Origin: Triatoma infestans
Lineage: Eukaryota > Arthropoda > Insecta > Hemiptera > Reduviidae
Length of the DNA: 64,000 bases
Reading direction: 5' to 3'
Assembly (NCBI GenBank): GCA_011037195.1
Contig: JAAEAF010003531.1
Coordinates: forward strand, 1-64,000
This document shows, piece after piece, positions 1 to 10,367 of the stretch. The translations under genes were made by a program, and so were the position numbers. The notes under the pieces are model-generated. The model worked only from the letters and a program-made list of their open reading frames with translations. It ran no database searches and was not told the origin of the DNA. How positions within the stretch are numbered: the first letter of the stretch is position 1; each line of letters starts with the position of its first letter.

Positions 1-1621
1 CAACGTTGCATTTCTATATAAGAGTGTTTATATATACTTTTTATTCCGAAGTTCCCACGGAAACGGGAAATTCCGAGCATTTCGCGAGGTTGGCAGAAAT
101 AGACAAACTCAGACGCGTTGCGATGGTGGCGCGCTCTCTGAACCTCTTTCTCAACTACTTATAAGTACCTCTGTTTATAAGTTCCCACGGAAATGGGAAA
201 TTCCGAGCTAAAATCCTAGCTAAAAATCTGTTCAAACAACCATATTGCATTTGCTTCTTCAGGTATTGCTGCTACGTTGATGGAAGGAGGTAGAACAGCG
301 CATTCAGCTCTTAAACTGTTAATAAACTTGCACTTCACAGAAAACCCAACATGTAACATTTCTAAAACTTCAGGAATAGGAAAGGTTCTTCGGGCGTGCA
401 AAATCATTGTATGGGATGAGTGTACAATGGCCACAAGAAGTCATTGGAAGCATAGACCATAATTGAAACACATGCGAAATAATCAGGTTCCATTTGGTGG
501 AGCATTGGTATTACTATCCGGTGACTTTAGGAAAACGCTTCCAGTGATACCTCGCTCAATACCAGCTGATGAATTGCGTGCCTGCTTGAAATATTCAACT
601 CTTTGGAGCACAGTAAAAAAAGTTCATTTAACAACGAATATGAGAGTTCAACTTCAATAAGATCCAACAGCTGCCATATTTTCAAGAGAATTACTCGAAC
701 TCGGTAACGGCACTGCTCCTACAAATGCAGAAATGGGAAAAATCAACTTCCTATCTAATTTCTGCAACATTGTACATTCAAAAGAAGAATTAGTAGACAA
801 GGTATTCCAAAGCATCGAAACAAATGATCAAAATCACGCATGGTTAAGCGGAAGAGCCATTCTAGCGGCTGAAAATGTCGACGTGCTCGATATGAACATC
901 ATTCTAAACAGAATCGCAGGTGAAACAGTGACATACAAATCCACTGACTCCGTGAAGGACCAATGTGAAGTAGTGAATTTTCCAACGGAATTTCTTAATT
1001 CACTCGATGTTCCCGGATTACCTCAGCACATTCTAAATTAGAAATTTGGAGTGCCAATTATATTACTCCGAAACATCAATCAGGAGTTGCCAAGTTATGC
1101 AATGGTACACGATTAGTAGTTAAAAAAAATTGATGAATAATCTAATTGAAGCAACAATTCTCATTGGTCCTCATAAAGGTGAAGACGTACTACTTCCACG
1201 AATACCACTCATTCCGACAAATATGCCGTTCGAGTTCAAACGGTCAATTTCCAATACGTCTTGCGTTCGCTGTGACTATCAAATAAAGCGCAAGGATGAA
1301 CTTTGCAAGTGTGCGGTTTTAATTTAGAAAACGAATGGCCAATTATATGTCGTATGCTCCAGAGTCGGTAAACCATCTGATCTTTACGTTTATGCAGAAA
1401 ACGGACAAACAAAAAATGTAGTCCATCCACTAGCTTTACAATAAAAAAATAACTTTCAGTTAAAAACATTTTTTCTTTCTTTCCTTTCAGTTCACAGCAA
1501 CGCAAAGTAGGGTATTAAATTGAATGATGTGTTTTCTTGCTGTCTATGTTAACTATAATATTTCTATTTACTTTCCTAAAAATCAGACTGAGCCACAGCG
1601 AAGCTTGGCCGGGTTAGCTAG
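1..1621 (+). mobile_element. Helitron, 5' end outside window, decayed
   Basis: The right end reads GCCAC-loop-TTGGC, an imperfect hairpin, then CTAG at 1618-1621 followed by T, as expected for a Helitron 3' terminus inserted between A and T. The first ~140 bases match the second copy from about position 42606, so roughly 85 bases of the 5' end lie outside the window. After about 139 the two copies diverge: this copy lacks the stretch before the helicase motif-I region but keeps the remaining helicase. A 30-base segment (AAGTTCCCACGGAAAYGGGA and on) occurs twice, at 51 and 180. Structure is seen directly; rolling-circle replication is known for the family. Confidence 0.85.
265..1460 (+). pseudogene. 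Helitron Pif1-like helicase, broken
   Basis: This is the helicase domain of a Helitron Rep/Hel protein, which unwinds DNA during rolling-circle transposition. Visible blocks in order: MEGGRTAHSALKL near 280, the motif II DECTMA near 415, SGDFRKTLPVIPR near 520 (motif III type), LSGRAILAAENVDV near 856, PTEFLNSLDVPGLP near 982, and GEDVLLPRIPLIPTNMPF near 1181. The blocks lie in order but are separated by stops (458, 658, 1039) and frame changes (near 1130 and 1240). The Walker A segment, the nuclease (Rep) domain and the N-terminus are missing here. It cannot encode a working enzyme. Confidence 0.85.
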
Positions 1622-1869
1622 TATTTAATAATAAATAAACTTTGTCTGTTTTGTTGTTTACTGTTATGTTTATGGTTGTTGACTTACTTTGGGTATTGGT
1701 TGTTTAGTTGTTTGTTTTTTGGATTTATATTGTTCATATTGCATTTTTTATAATTGCATTGTTGATCACATTGTTAAATTTGGTGTGAAATGTTTACCAT
1801 AACGCTTAAGGCATAATGGCCGTAGCAGATAATGCCTTAAAATAATAATAATAGTAATAAATAATGTAA
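1622..1869. other. AT-rich spacer, nothing recognised
   Basis: T-rich sequence followed by TAA repeats just upstream of the SINE head. No frame or structure that I can support. Confidence 0.6.
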
Positions 1870-2120
1870 GGGAAGGGATTAGCTCAGTGGTTAGCGTGTT
1901 GGACTCCTACGCGGAGGTCCCGGGTTCGAGTCCACTGCTTACCCCTTAGATTTTTTCTTCCTAGGAGCCTCTACAGCTCACTGTTCGGTGATGGACAGTG
2001 TTGTCTGTAGCGTGAGAACACTGTCCGGAGGCCGGCAGTGCACTGAGAAAGCTCCGGGCGCTAATGACGATAGATGTTGATGCGCCTTAAATTAAAAAAT
2101 AAATAAATAAATAAATAATG
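1870..2120 (+). mobile_element. tRNA-derived SINE (family 1), near complete
   Basis: The head is tRNA-like: an A box (TTAGCTCAGTGGTTAGCG, near 1879) and a perfect B box (GGTTCGAGTCC, 1923-1933) form an internal RNA polymerase III promoter. A ~150-bp body follows (TCTACAGCTCACTGTTCGGT and on), ending ATGCGCCTTAAAT and an (AAATA)n tail. The body recurs at 3919, 23433, 27549, 35318 and 51660, which rules out a free-standing tRNA gene. The tail type suggests mobilisation by a LINE with a simple-repeat tail, but no partner is proven. Target-site duplication cannot be called because both flanks are TAA-rich. Confidence 0.85.
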
Positions 2121-2150
2121 TATATATATATATTTCAACATTACAATTTT

Positions 2151-2775
2151 TACTTTCTCTTACTACTAAGAGAAGTATTACGATCGCGTAAGATTTTCGA
2201 AATAATTTTTCATTGGAATACATGGTTGGAGGTCCCCTAGGTCCGAAAAAGTGATTTTTAGAAAGTAGTCTCTGTATTATGTGTGATGATGGCGGTGGAG
2301 GGAGGCAGCCTAACTCAAAAACGGAAAATTACAAAAAGCTGAAACTTGATTTTTTCGTTTGTGTGTTACTAGAAAACATGACAATAACGTTTTAGTCAAA
2401 TTAGGTCGACCGGAAGTACCACTTTACAGAATAGAATAGATTTTTTCATTTTTTTTTTTTTGTGATTTTTCCCCTAAATTAGCTACAAGTTTCTTTAAAT
2501 TTCATAAATCGACTAATTATAAAAAGAGCTACAACTTTTATTTTTCGAATTACATTTGTCTCGGGAATATGAACCTAATCTGTTTCCAAAATTACGTGTT
2601 TGAAGAAAATTAGTTTACCGGAAGTCTGAAATTCTGTGTGTCCCTAATTATATTTTTGATACACATATGAAATTTATAACTGGGTAATATGCACTTATAT
2701 AATAAATAAATCAATCAAAACTATGTAAATTGAAGTAAGAGAAAGCCGAGTGAGTGGGTGTTTCACACCAGATTT
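2151..2775 (-). mobile_element. 1-kb HINE-like repeat, internally shortened
   Basis: Reverse-oriented copy of the dominant family. It begins with the subterminal repeat TACTTTCTCTTACT, has the CGGAAGT boxes inside, and ends with the paired subterminal repeat and the hairpin end TGTTTCACACCAGATTT. At ~625 bp it is shorter than the ~1-kb full copies. Confidence 0.75.
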
Positions 2776-3312
2776 ATTTAAATTTAAATAATTAGATAAA
2801 ATTGGATTTTTTCCAACATAATTATAAAACTTATTTGTATTATTGAAAATAATATATATTAAAGAAGGTTAATCCTAATTAAACCTTCCCGCCAGAACCT
2901 TGAATTATATTATTTCTGGATCTTATTGACTGTTATTATTGTTTTTTTTTTCATGAGATTGTAATTATTTCAACTATGAAATTCACCTATAATAAATACG
3001 TTTTTATTAATGGATTATATTGTTTTCTGACTCATCAAATATTAGAAACCTATCACTTACAATTACGAAAAAAAAATATTTGCAATTACGCTGACTTTTG
3101 CTGGGTTTTACCATGATATCATCATAAGGGTGCTCTTAACATAGATGTATTTTTAATAGACGCAACTATGATCCGTTAACTGTGGAAGTTTTAACACATG
3201 TTCTATTCAGCGCAGTTGGATACACCCTGGCACTGGAAATCTAACTCAGGATAGCATGCAACAAAAGTAGGAAAGTATCCTACTAATTCAGATTTCTTCA
3301 GTATTATATATA
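2776..3312. other. AT-rich, no assignable feature
   Basis: Low-complexity AT-rich DNA between the HINE-like copy and the pogo-like element. No coding frame or repeat match noted. Confidence 0.5.
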
Positions 3313-3659
3313 GGGGATGGTGGGGCTAGTTGTTACAAATTTCAGTCAACATTTTTTAATTGCTGTATGTTGCACTCAAAATTGCTGAAAATTAATTTAG
3401 TTGTCTCATTTATTTCTACTAATTATATATTTTTTTGAGATTTTTCTAAATGAAGTAACATTTAAACAATTTAAATTCTATTAAAATCCGCATATGTAAC
3501 AACGTGCCCTTCGGAGGGGCTTGTTGTTACATGCCGAGGGTAAGTTGTTGTTTGGGTGTTTATTTTAAGGAAATAAAACTGAAATATGTTCTGTAAATAA
3601 ATTATCAGATTTTTATTTTAATAATAATAACAGCTTGATTATAATCTAAACATGGATTA

Positions 3660-3900
3660 TTACAAACTTAAATGCTTGAACATTCATTCTCTTTCTATTC
3701 ACTGTCACCACCCATCTCTAAGTCCGAGTTACAATTGTGGCAAATATATCTAGGGTTATTTTTAACACATTTTGAATGGGTGGGTCCATCTTTTGCATTG
3801 CATGCATTCAACCCAATTTTTTCCACCTTTTGACTGCCACCATGGTTTTAGACATTTCATCCAGTCCTCATCTTCTTCGCAGGACTTGATGATGGCAATT
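3660..3900 (-). pseudogene. C-terminal zinc-finger tail of pogo-like transposase
   Basis: Reading the minus strand: EDEDWMKCLKPW, WVECMQCKRWTHP, then after a one-base frame change KCVKNNPRYICHNCNSDLEM and a stop. The C-x2-C, W-x-H and C-x2-C spacing is a PHD-like zinc finger of the kind found at the C-terminus of insect pogo/jerky-type transposases. Only this tail survives. The same kind of tail is at 45560-45960. The family assignment rests on motif pattern plus the flanking inverted termini; no DDE domain is available to confirm it. Confidence 0.55.
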
Positions 3901-3918
3901 TTTTTTTTTTTTTTTTTT

Positions 3919-4141
3919 AATTTAAGGCGCGTCAACATCTGTGGTCATTGGCGCCCGGAGCCTTCTCAGAGCACTGCCGGCCTCCGAACAGTGTTCTCTC
4001 GTTACAGACAATACTGTCCATCACAGAGAGTGAGCTGTAGAGGCTCCTAGAAAGAAAAAATCTAAGGGTAGCACAGCTGGACTCGAACCCGGGTCCTCCG
4101 CGTGGGAGTCCAGTACGCTAACCACTTAGCTATTCCCTTCC
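3919..4141 (-). mobile_element. tRNA-derived SINE (family 1), inserted in pogo-like element
   Basis: Reverse copy: T run (tail) at 3899-3918, body, then the head with B-box complement GGACTCGAACCCGGG near 4080 and A-box complement CTAACCACTTAGCTA near 4118. About 80-85 % similar by eye to the copy at 1870. No clear target-site duplication. Confidence 0.85.
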
Positions 4142-4663
4142 GTTTTGATTCTTGTTCGCAGCTTTGGAGACACAAATTTTCTTTTTGTAAGAATTGCCAA
4201 CTTTCACGTTTTTCTTGTTTTTGGCTTCTTTTCTTTTAAGATCTGCCGTGATTTGATTTAAGATATGCAGTTACACTGTAACAACATGGCCCCCCCTCCC
4301 ACCAAGTGTAACAACTAACCCTACTGACGCTATTTCACTAATTAATCCGTAAACACGTATGTCCAAAGAATACTAGCGCAACCATATTGGATTGAAATTA
4401 TTGTAAATGATGTATGAATTAACAGCATAAGTATGAAAGCCTTATCTTTAGTAGTTTTCAGATCACAGCTTTCGGATTCAATAATAAAATGTAGCTTTCA
4501 CTATGATATTTCGAGGAAAGTCACACAATGCCGCCAATCTTAGCGGGAACTAGGTTACATCAAACAGTACTCTCATATCTCTCAACTTTGACCACTTAGG
4601 AAGTGCTTCTCTCAGCCGATTTTTTAAAAATTACACTGTAACAACATGCCCCACCCTCCCCTA

Positions 4664-5024
4664 CAGTTCCTCTATGTTTTCTTTGGATTATATAGAGATT
4701 TTGGTTGGTTTATTGTTTTAAAGTAACTTCCTTGTTGTTAAGAGAAGTGAAATAAAACCATAACAAATATTAAGAGACCAAATCTATAAATTTGTACTGT
4801 TTTATATCCTGATAGCGCATAAAAATATATGACGATACTAGTAGAGTAGTACGTCAACATGTATATAGCCACCACCTCCACCAACACCACTTGGGCAGCG
4901 TATGGAGAATGTTGTTGTTACTTATGTTTGGCTAGTGCGCTCTGCTAACCATACTGGAATGCTCTTTCACCAACATGAATACTGACTATATTTAGATTAT
5001 TCTCTCCACTTCCTCTCGTCACTT

Positions 5025-5062
<38 letters not shown>

Positions 5063-5504
5063 TCTCACTCCTCTCTAGGATCACTAAACATTTAAGAAGA
5101 AACATTACGTGCTTTTCCACATGTCTAAATAAATTTATAGGTCTTTTAATTATGTTTTTTTTTTTTTTTTAAATAAGTACTTAAATATTTAATTTATATA
5201 TTTGTATTCAAACACTTATCAACGACCACATTTCATTTTTATAAATATGTAATATTTGTATTTAATCATTAATATACATTTTATTTTCATATATTATTTC
5301 CATCAATAAAAGTTTATTTTTGACATGAGTTGTTCTTAATAGTAATCATTGACTTTTATAATTCTATTATTATTATTTTTAAATTGATATTTTTCATTTA
5401 GTTTGTTATCAGGAACTATTTTTATTTTAACAAGACAAGAATATTTTAGTGTTAAATCTTTATAATACATATTCCGTTTCTGAAAATGGAAATAAAAAAA
5501 AAAT
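4664..5504. other. Non-coding stretch with (TC)n(AC)n microsatellite
   Basis: No gene seen. A compound microsatellite, (TC)n at about 5025-5040 followed by (AC)n at 5041-5062, is the only clear structure; a T run lies at 5154-5170. Confidence 0.6.
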
Positions 5505-6032
5505 CTGGTGTGAAACACTCACATGACTTTCTCTTACTGCAGTTTTCACAGATTTAAGTGACAAATTTTCTTCAAACTTGTAATTTGTACTAAATGTTGG
5601 TTTGTCTTTAAATTTTATATCAGTAGGAGAATTGGAAAACTTAATAACATGACTTTCTTTGAGGAAACCATACACTCCCCCCTCCCACAAATCTTCTATA
5701 AATGAATTTTCTTTGAAACAAGTTCCCAACAAAACTGATAGGTATCTGTATTCATAGTTAGTGTAACAAATTTAATGAAATCTGTCGTTTTTTTTTTTTT
5801 TTATGGATAAAATTGTAGAAATAACTTCAGTAAAAATGTTCTTCCGGTCAACCGATTTTTTTCGAACTCAGCAATTTTAATAATATATTTAATTCTAATT
5901 AATGTTATTTAGAGTATAGAATAAACTAAAATAATACTTTAGAGGAAAACATAACCCCACATCTCCACCAAAAAAAAACAAAAAAAAAAACCACCTTATA
6001 TGAATGTTTCCGGTGAAATATTTCAATATGTA

Positions 6033-6963
6033 CGAGGTGTGTAAACTAAGTAATGAGGCTGATTTTTTATCTTTTTTTTTATTCAAATAAAATTACAATT
6101 CAACATTGTCCCCTTCAAAGTAACTACCTTGGGAAGCCACACAACGCCGAAGACGATTCTTCCATTCGTCATAGCAGTGCTGGAACTCGGATACTGGAAT
6201 AGACTTCAGTTGGTCGGTTACGGCTGATTGAATATTCACCAATGTTCCAAAATGACGTCCCTTGAGGTGATTTTTCAATTTGGGGAACAAAAAAAAGTCA
6301 CATGGACTCAAATCAGGTAAATAAGGAGGCTGTAAATTATTCCTGTTGGCTAGCCACAGGAATGTTATTACTGGCCATTTTGTTATTACTGAATGTTATT
6401 TTTCGGAACCATTTTTGCACAAATTTTTCTCATCCCCAATTCATTAGTCAAAATTTGATGAACGGTTGTGTGAGTCAAATTCAACTCTTCGCCGATCATT
6501 CGGACTGTCAAACGACGATCTAAAAGCACGAGATCGCGGATTCAGCCAACATTTTCGTCGGTTCTTGAAGATGAAGGCCTTCCGCTGTGAGGCTCGTCTT
6601 CAATTGATTCCCTTCCTTCTGCAAACGACTTAAACCACCTAAAAACCTGTGCTCTCGACAAAACATTGTCTCCGTAGGCCTGGCACAATTTTTCAAACGA
6701 TTCCGTTGCACTGTGCCCAAGTCTGAAGCAAAACCTGATAGCACAACGTTGCTCGTAATTGATGTCACTCATTTTTAAAACGCACTGAAAAAACCTTGCT
6801 CACAAACAAAGTCACTACGGACAGTGCAACAACTCTAGCATTTTCAAATTTGCACTGGACGTGTATCAGATGTTTACTTGCCCTACCACGCATGCGCCGC
6901 GTCTCCAGTGTTGCCAGATCGAACACTAGAAAATCATTCTCATTACTTAATTTATACACCTCG
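6033..6963 (-). mobile_element. mariner element, deletion derivative
   Basis: Terminal inverted repeats CGAGGTGTGTAAACTAAGTA (left) and CGAGGTGTATAAATTAAGTA (reverse complement of right) are flanked by TA at 6031-6032 and 6964-6965. The 931-bp length is about 350 bp shorter than a typical full mariner. The minus strand keeps the N-terminal DNA-binding part and the C-terminus of the transposase, joined by a deletion. Confidence 0.9.
6093..6772 (-). pseudogene. mariner transposase, catalytic centre deleted
   Basis: The N-terminal part (start near 6772) reads MSDINYEQRCAIRFCFRLGH with the helix-turn-helix segment SRAQVFRWFKSFAEG and the linker GRPSSSRTDENV. After a frame change, a second DNA-binding segment LTVRMIGEELNLTHTTVHQI lies near 6490. 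The frame then runs to about 6390, where the region holding the first two catalytic Asp residues is gone. It resumes near 6330 with PPYLPDLSPCDFFLFPKLKN, which contains the third Asp, and ends YFEGDNVEL. Loss of two of the three catalytic residues means it can at most be mobilised in trans. Confidence 0.85.
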
Positions 6964-7060
6964 TATAATTAATTATAATTAATACACTAAGTTAAAAGAA
7001 AATCCATGGAGCCTTCTTTTTTTTTCAGGAAATCGCAAAAAACTGAAAAATTCTTGTACC

Positions 7061-9329
7061 AACATAATGGAGTTGTTGAGGAGAGAAATTAGGTTCAATT
7101 GAATGAACGAGATATGAAGACACTGTTATAATGTAGCTATAAGTTTACTGCACTGGACTTTTATAATGATTTTGATAGAATAAAAGGTGGGAGTAGAGAT
7201 ATGACACGATGCGATGTATGGTTGAATCTGATAGATCTCCTCTAGATAGATTCTCACAGGCTTATATACACAGGTTCTCCCATTCTAGCCTGCCTAAGTC
7301 AAGAGAGTAGTCTCTGTTAACCAGAGAGAGCCTCTCTTCTCTCTGCTGGATGCCATTACAATCAATAAAGCCATTCATTCATTCACGCACACATGAAGAT
7401 GCCTATCACTTTTATTTGAAGCACTTTTCCATGAAACTTGGTTTTTCTAGGGATATTTTGGAGGAGGTGGAATGTTCGGTTTTCCACTAGAGTCCCCATA
7501 TCAATATCATAAATGGTTGTACGACTATTATTATATTGCGTTACGTTAAAGGAATTTGGTAATATTCCAATATTAAAGAAATTCGGTTAAAAAAAACAAT
7601 TGTTATTTTACAGAATAAGTTTCGGAGTTTCTTTTCTTTAAAGTTTGAATGATAACTCTTTATATAACAAAGTCAAAATAAATCTATAATTTTATTTAGA
7701 GTGATGTTAGATTACAAGTGTCAATCAGGTTTGATTGATCGTGGCTCCGTCTTTTGGATACAAAGAATGTTGCCTCCTACCTTAGATCATCAGCTGATAA
7801 TCAATCTATGTACAGACAATTAACGTGTACCCCAACAATATCACTACATTTTTGTTAACTTTGTTTAACAATTTGAAATGTGAAGAAAATTTATCAATTT
7901 TTTTTATAATTATTTGAACAGCTGGTGTGACTGTTTCATAACAGATTGTATTTTATATTAGATAACTGAATACAAGGATTTTTTTAGAGGTAAATCTAGA
8001 ATTGTAATCCATTTATAACAGCAGTTGCAAATTCTATTGCCTCACAATTGAGAAATTCCAAGTGCTTGATAAAATTTTCCTCCCCGTCAATAATAGCATA
8101 AAAAATACATCTTACAGCAGTGAGAGATAAATAAAACATTCAAACGGTATCTGTCATATGACAGTTGCAACATGCGTAGAATACGTTTTTATTCCCCCCT
8201 CCACTAACCCCGACCGCCATGCGAAAACGTTCATTCGCTTTTTCATGTGAGAAAATGTTCCCTTTTTATCAAATTGGTGGTCTTCCAGAAAACATGTTCT
8301 ACGTTAAAAATTATTCATTTATTTAGTTTCCATCATATTTTTATTTTTTACTGTACCTCTATGTCCTTATTTGTATGCAAATTTGTTGCATATAAGGAAG
8401 GAAAGGTAATCTTCTTAGTTATGTATGAAATGTTGACTTACAGCAAAAAAAAGAATGCGCCTTAAAAACTAAACATGTTAGAATGTATGCTAAGATTGTA
8501 AGATATGCCGGTATTACAGGTTAATCTATTTATTGCGCCTTAGATAATTGCTAGGAGTATTTTTTAATGCTTTTATACGTGTGTGTTCTTTCTTTATCTT
8601 ATTATATGAGGGAAATATTTGTGATCATTTCAAAGTTTCGAAATGGTTTTTGATAGAAATACATGTTTTTAGGTCTTTTTTTTTTGAGTGCACAAAAATT
8701 ATCACAGTAAAGTGCTTTTTACACAATCGAGTGCAGGCGTGTGTGTAGTATGTTGTAAAAGGACTCTCTCCTTAAATATTATAGTTTTTTTAAAAACAGC
8801 TAAAATTATTTAAAAATGAATATAAAAACAGGTAAAACGTGTACAGTATCCGCTATGAGAATGTTGTCCATCAAAAAACAGCAAAATAATATTATGTTTT
8901 TTGATATTTAATGTATTATTAAATTGATTTTAAACCAAAACAAATTTTTAATCTTAGAATATCTACTTCAGTCTGATTAATATATTTTAGAATAAGAATT
9001 GTATCCAAAACCTAAAATTTGTTTACTTGAAAGTTGGCAACATTGTTTTTGTTTTTTTACTTTTAATCTCTAGAGATTAAAAAAGTACGACTTCAGCCAG
9101 TGATTTTAGTGGAATAATTGCCACATTTGAACAGCTATTATAGAAAAACAGTTTCTTAGCGATTAATCGCAGAAACCTGGGAACTTAATATACAATTTAG
9201 GTATCACTAAGCGAACCCAGCACAAGGGTCTTAAAAAAAAAAAAAAAAAATCGTCTTCTGGATATCCAACTTCGTAGATATCACTTTCTCACGATTTTTT
9301 GAAACTGGTTTTTTATGATTCTCTTCATT
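7061..9329. other. 2.3-kb AT-rich stretch without recognised genes
   Basis: I see no frame with a recognisable protein, no RNA gene and no terminal repeats. An ATTCATTC run lies near 7370-7385 and several T/A homopolymers occur. Short ORFs here look like chance frames in AT-rich DNA. Confidence 0.5.
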
Positions 9330-10169
9330 TTATTTATTTATTGATTGATTATAAGTTTAACCTTTTAGCAATGAGTTGCCCACATTATACTTTCAATATA
9401 CAATTACAATATCAATATTATAATATAGTATGTATATACATAATATTTCAAATAAGAAAATAAATAATAATAATAAAACAATTATATAAAGAAATGATAT
9501 TAAATCATAATAATCATAATAGTAATAAAATTAATAATAAAAAAATAAATAAATACAACAATGTAAAACGAATGAAATAAAAGAAATTCCAAAATAAAAA
9601 ATAAAATAAAATATTGACAGCTCTTTGTCTAAATAATCTAGAAGGATACAGATAAAGTATAATAAAAAATAATACTAACTATTCTGATAAAATAAATGAA
9701 CTTCAGCAGATATTAAAATAAAGACAAATAAAAAAAAAAGTTGAAGATAATAAAATAAACATGTATCTGACTTAATCTAATAGTAAAAAAGAGTTTCGGA
9801 GTTTTTAAACTATTTACTGTATAAAGATGAATATTTTGTTTAATTTTGAATAGGAGTTGATATTTTAATAAAAATCTTAGTATAAAATTAGTATAATTTT
9901 GTAAAAAAAATTTGTCCTAAAGTGATTTAATATACGACATGATGACAGAAAATGTGATTTATTATCCTTATCAAGAAAACATAATGGGCAACAATTTTCA
10001 GGGGAAAACTTATAATTTATACCTTTAGCTAATATTCTGGGGTGTTTTTTTGAAATTAGTCTCATCTGGCTGGCGACTCTGACCATGTCAATATGTATTT
10101 TATACCGAATATACCGTTCACCCAACCCAAGAGAACTGATATTCCTGAAGTGTAAGTTAAAACTGGATT
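9330..10169 (-). mobile_element. LINE 3' end with C-terminal zinc knuckle
   Basis: On the minus strand a frame from about 10160 to 9877 contains LISKKHPRILAKGINYKF and then CPLCFLDKDNKSHFLSSC, a C-x2-C-x8-H-x4-C knuckle of the type found at the C-terminus of I/R1-group LINE ORF2. Downstream is an AT-rich 3' region rich in AATAATAA toward 9330. The piece at 35685-36440 looks related (matching spacing from MSIKNQRVLPQ to CTICNMKEMETLAHILFRC). The 5' part is missing; a SINE lies at the upstream side. Confidence 0.6.
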
Positions 10170-10178
10170 CTCTTCATT

Positions 10179-10358
10179 TGTATCTTCTTCTTTTTTTCCG
10201 GCGGGCTTAACGTCCAACTACCAAACGGAAGCACTTACTTACTTTACTAATAACATTTTTTAAACAAATATAAAATTTAGCAGTTATACGCGGGACTCGA
10301 ACTGGGATCCTCCCACTTACAAGTCCATGCTCATAACCACTATACCATCACCCGCCTC
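10179..10358 (-). mobile_element. tRNA-derived SINE (family 2) with 9-bp target duplication
   Basis: Reverse-oriented element of about 180 bp flanked by the direct repeat CTCTTCATT at 10170-10178 and 10359-10367. The head (10283-10356) has the B-box complement GGACTCGAACT near 10303 and A-box complement AACCACTATACCA near 10336. The tRNA-like arms do not pair well, so this is a SINE head and not a functional tRNA. The body (GGCTTAACGTCCAACTACC) differs from family 1. Confidence 0.75.
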
Positions 10359-10367
10359 CTCTTCATT

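Larger units (their letters stand above)
3313..4661 (-). mobile_element. pogo-like DNA transposon remnant with SINE inside
   Basis: The two ends are inverted: the left end reads GGGGATGGTGGGGCTAGTTG and the reverse complement of the right end reads GGGGAGGGTGGGGCATGTTG, each flanked by TA, the usual Tc1/mariner/pogo target. Related motifs recur internally near 3497-3545 and 4265-4325, so the subterminal regions carry extra copies of the terminal motif. The minus strand keeps a C-terminal zinc-finger piece of the transposase; the catalytic domain is absent. A family-1 SINE at 3919-4141 interrupts it. Confidence 0.65.
5505..7060 (+). mobile_element. HINE-like repeat split by a mariner
   Basis: Left end CTGGTGTGAAACACTCAC at 5505 is followed by the subterminal repeat and the first module. 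About 180 bp of foreign sequence (5550-5755) interrupts module 1. Module 2 runs to 6030, where a mariner sits on a TA, and resumes at 6966 (AGTTAAAAGAAAATCCATGG) to about 7060. The right end is missing. The mariner is therefore the younger insertion. Confidence 0.7.

Noticed and set aside
1870..1945. Stand-alone tRNA gene
   Set aside because: Boxes are good, but the same head plus a shared body recurs six times with an A-rich tail, and the acceptor ends do not pair. It is a SINE head.
7200..7400. Possible solo LTR (AATAAAG and repeat-like text)
   Set aside because: No terminal TG..CA, no duplicate in the window and no target duplication found.
10283..10356. tRNA gene on the minus strand
   Set aside because: The T arm and acceptor stem do not pair, and the head is part of a 180-bp unit with target duplication.
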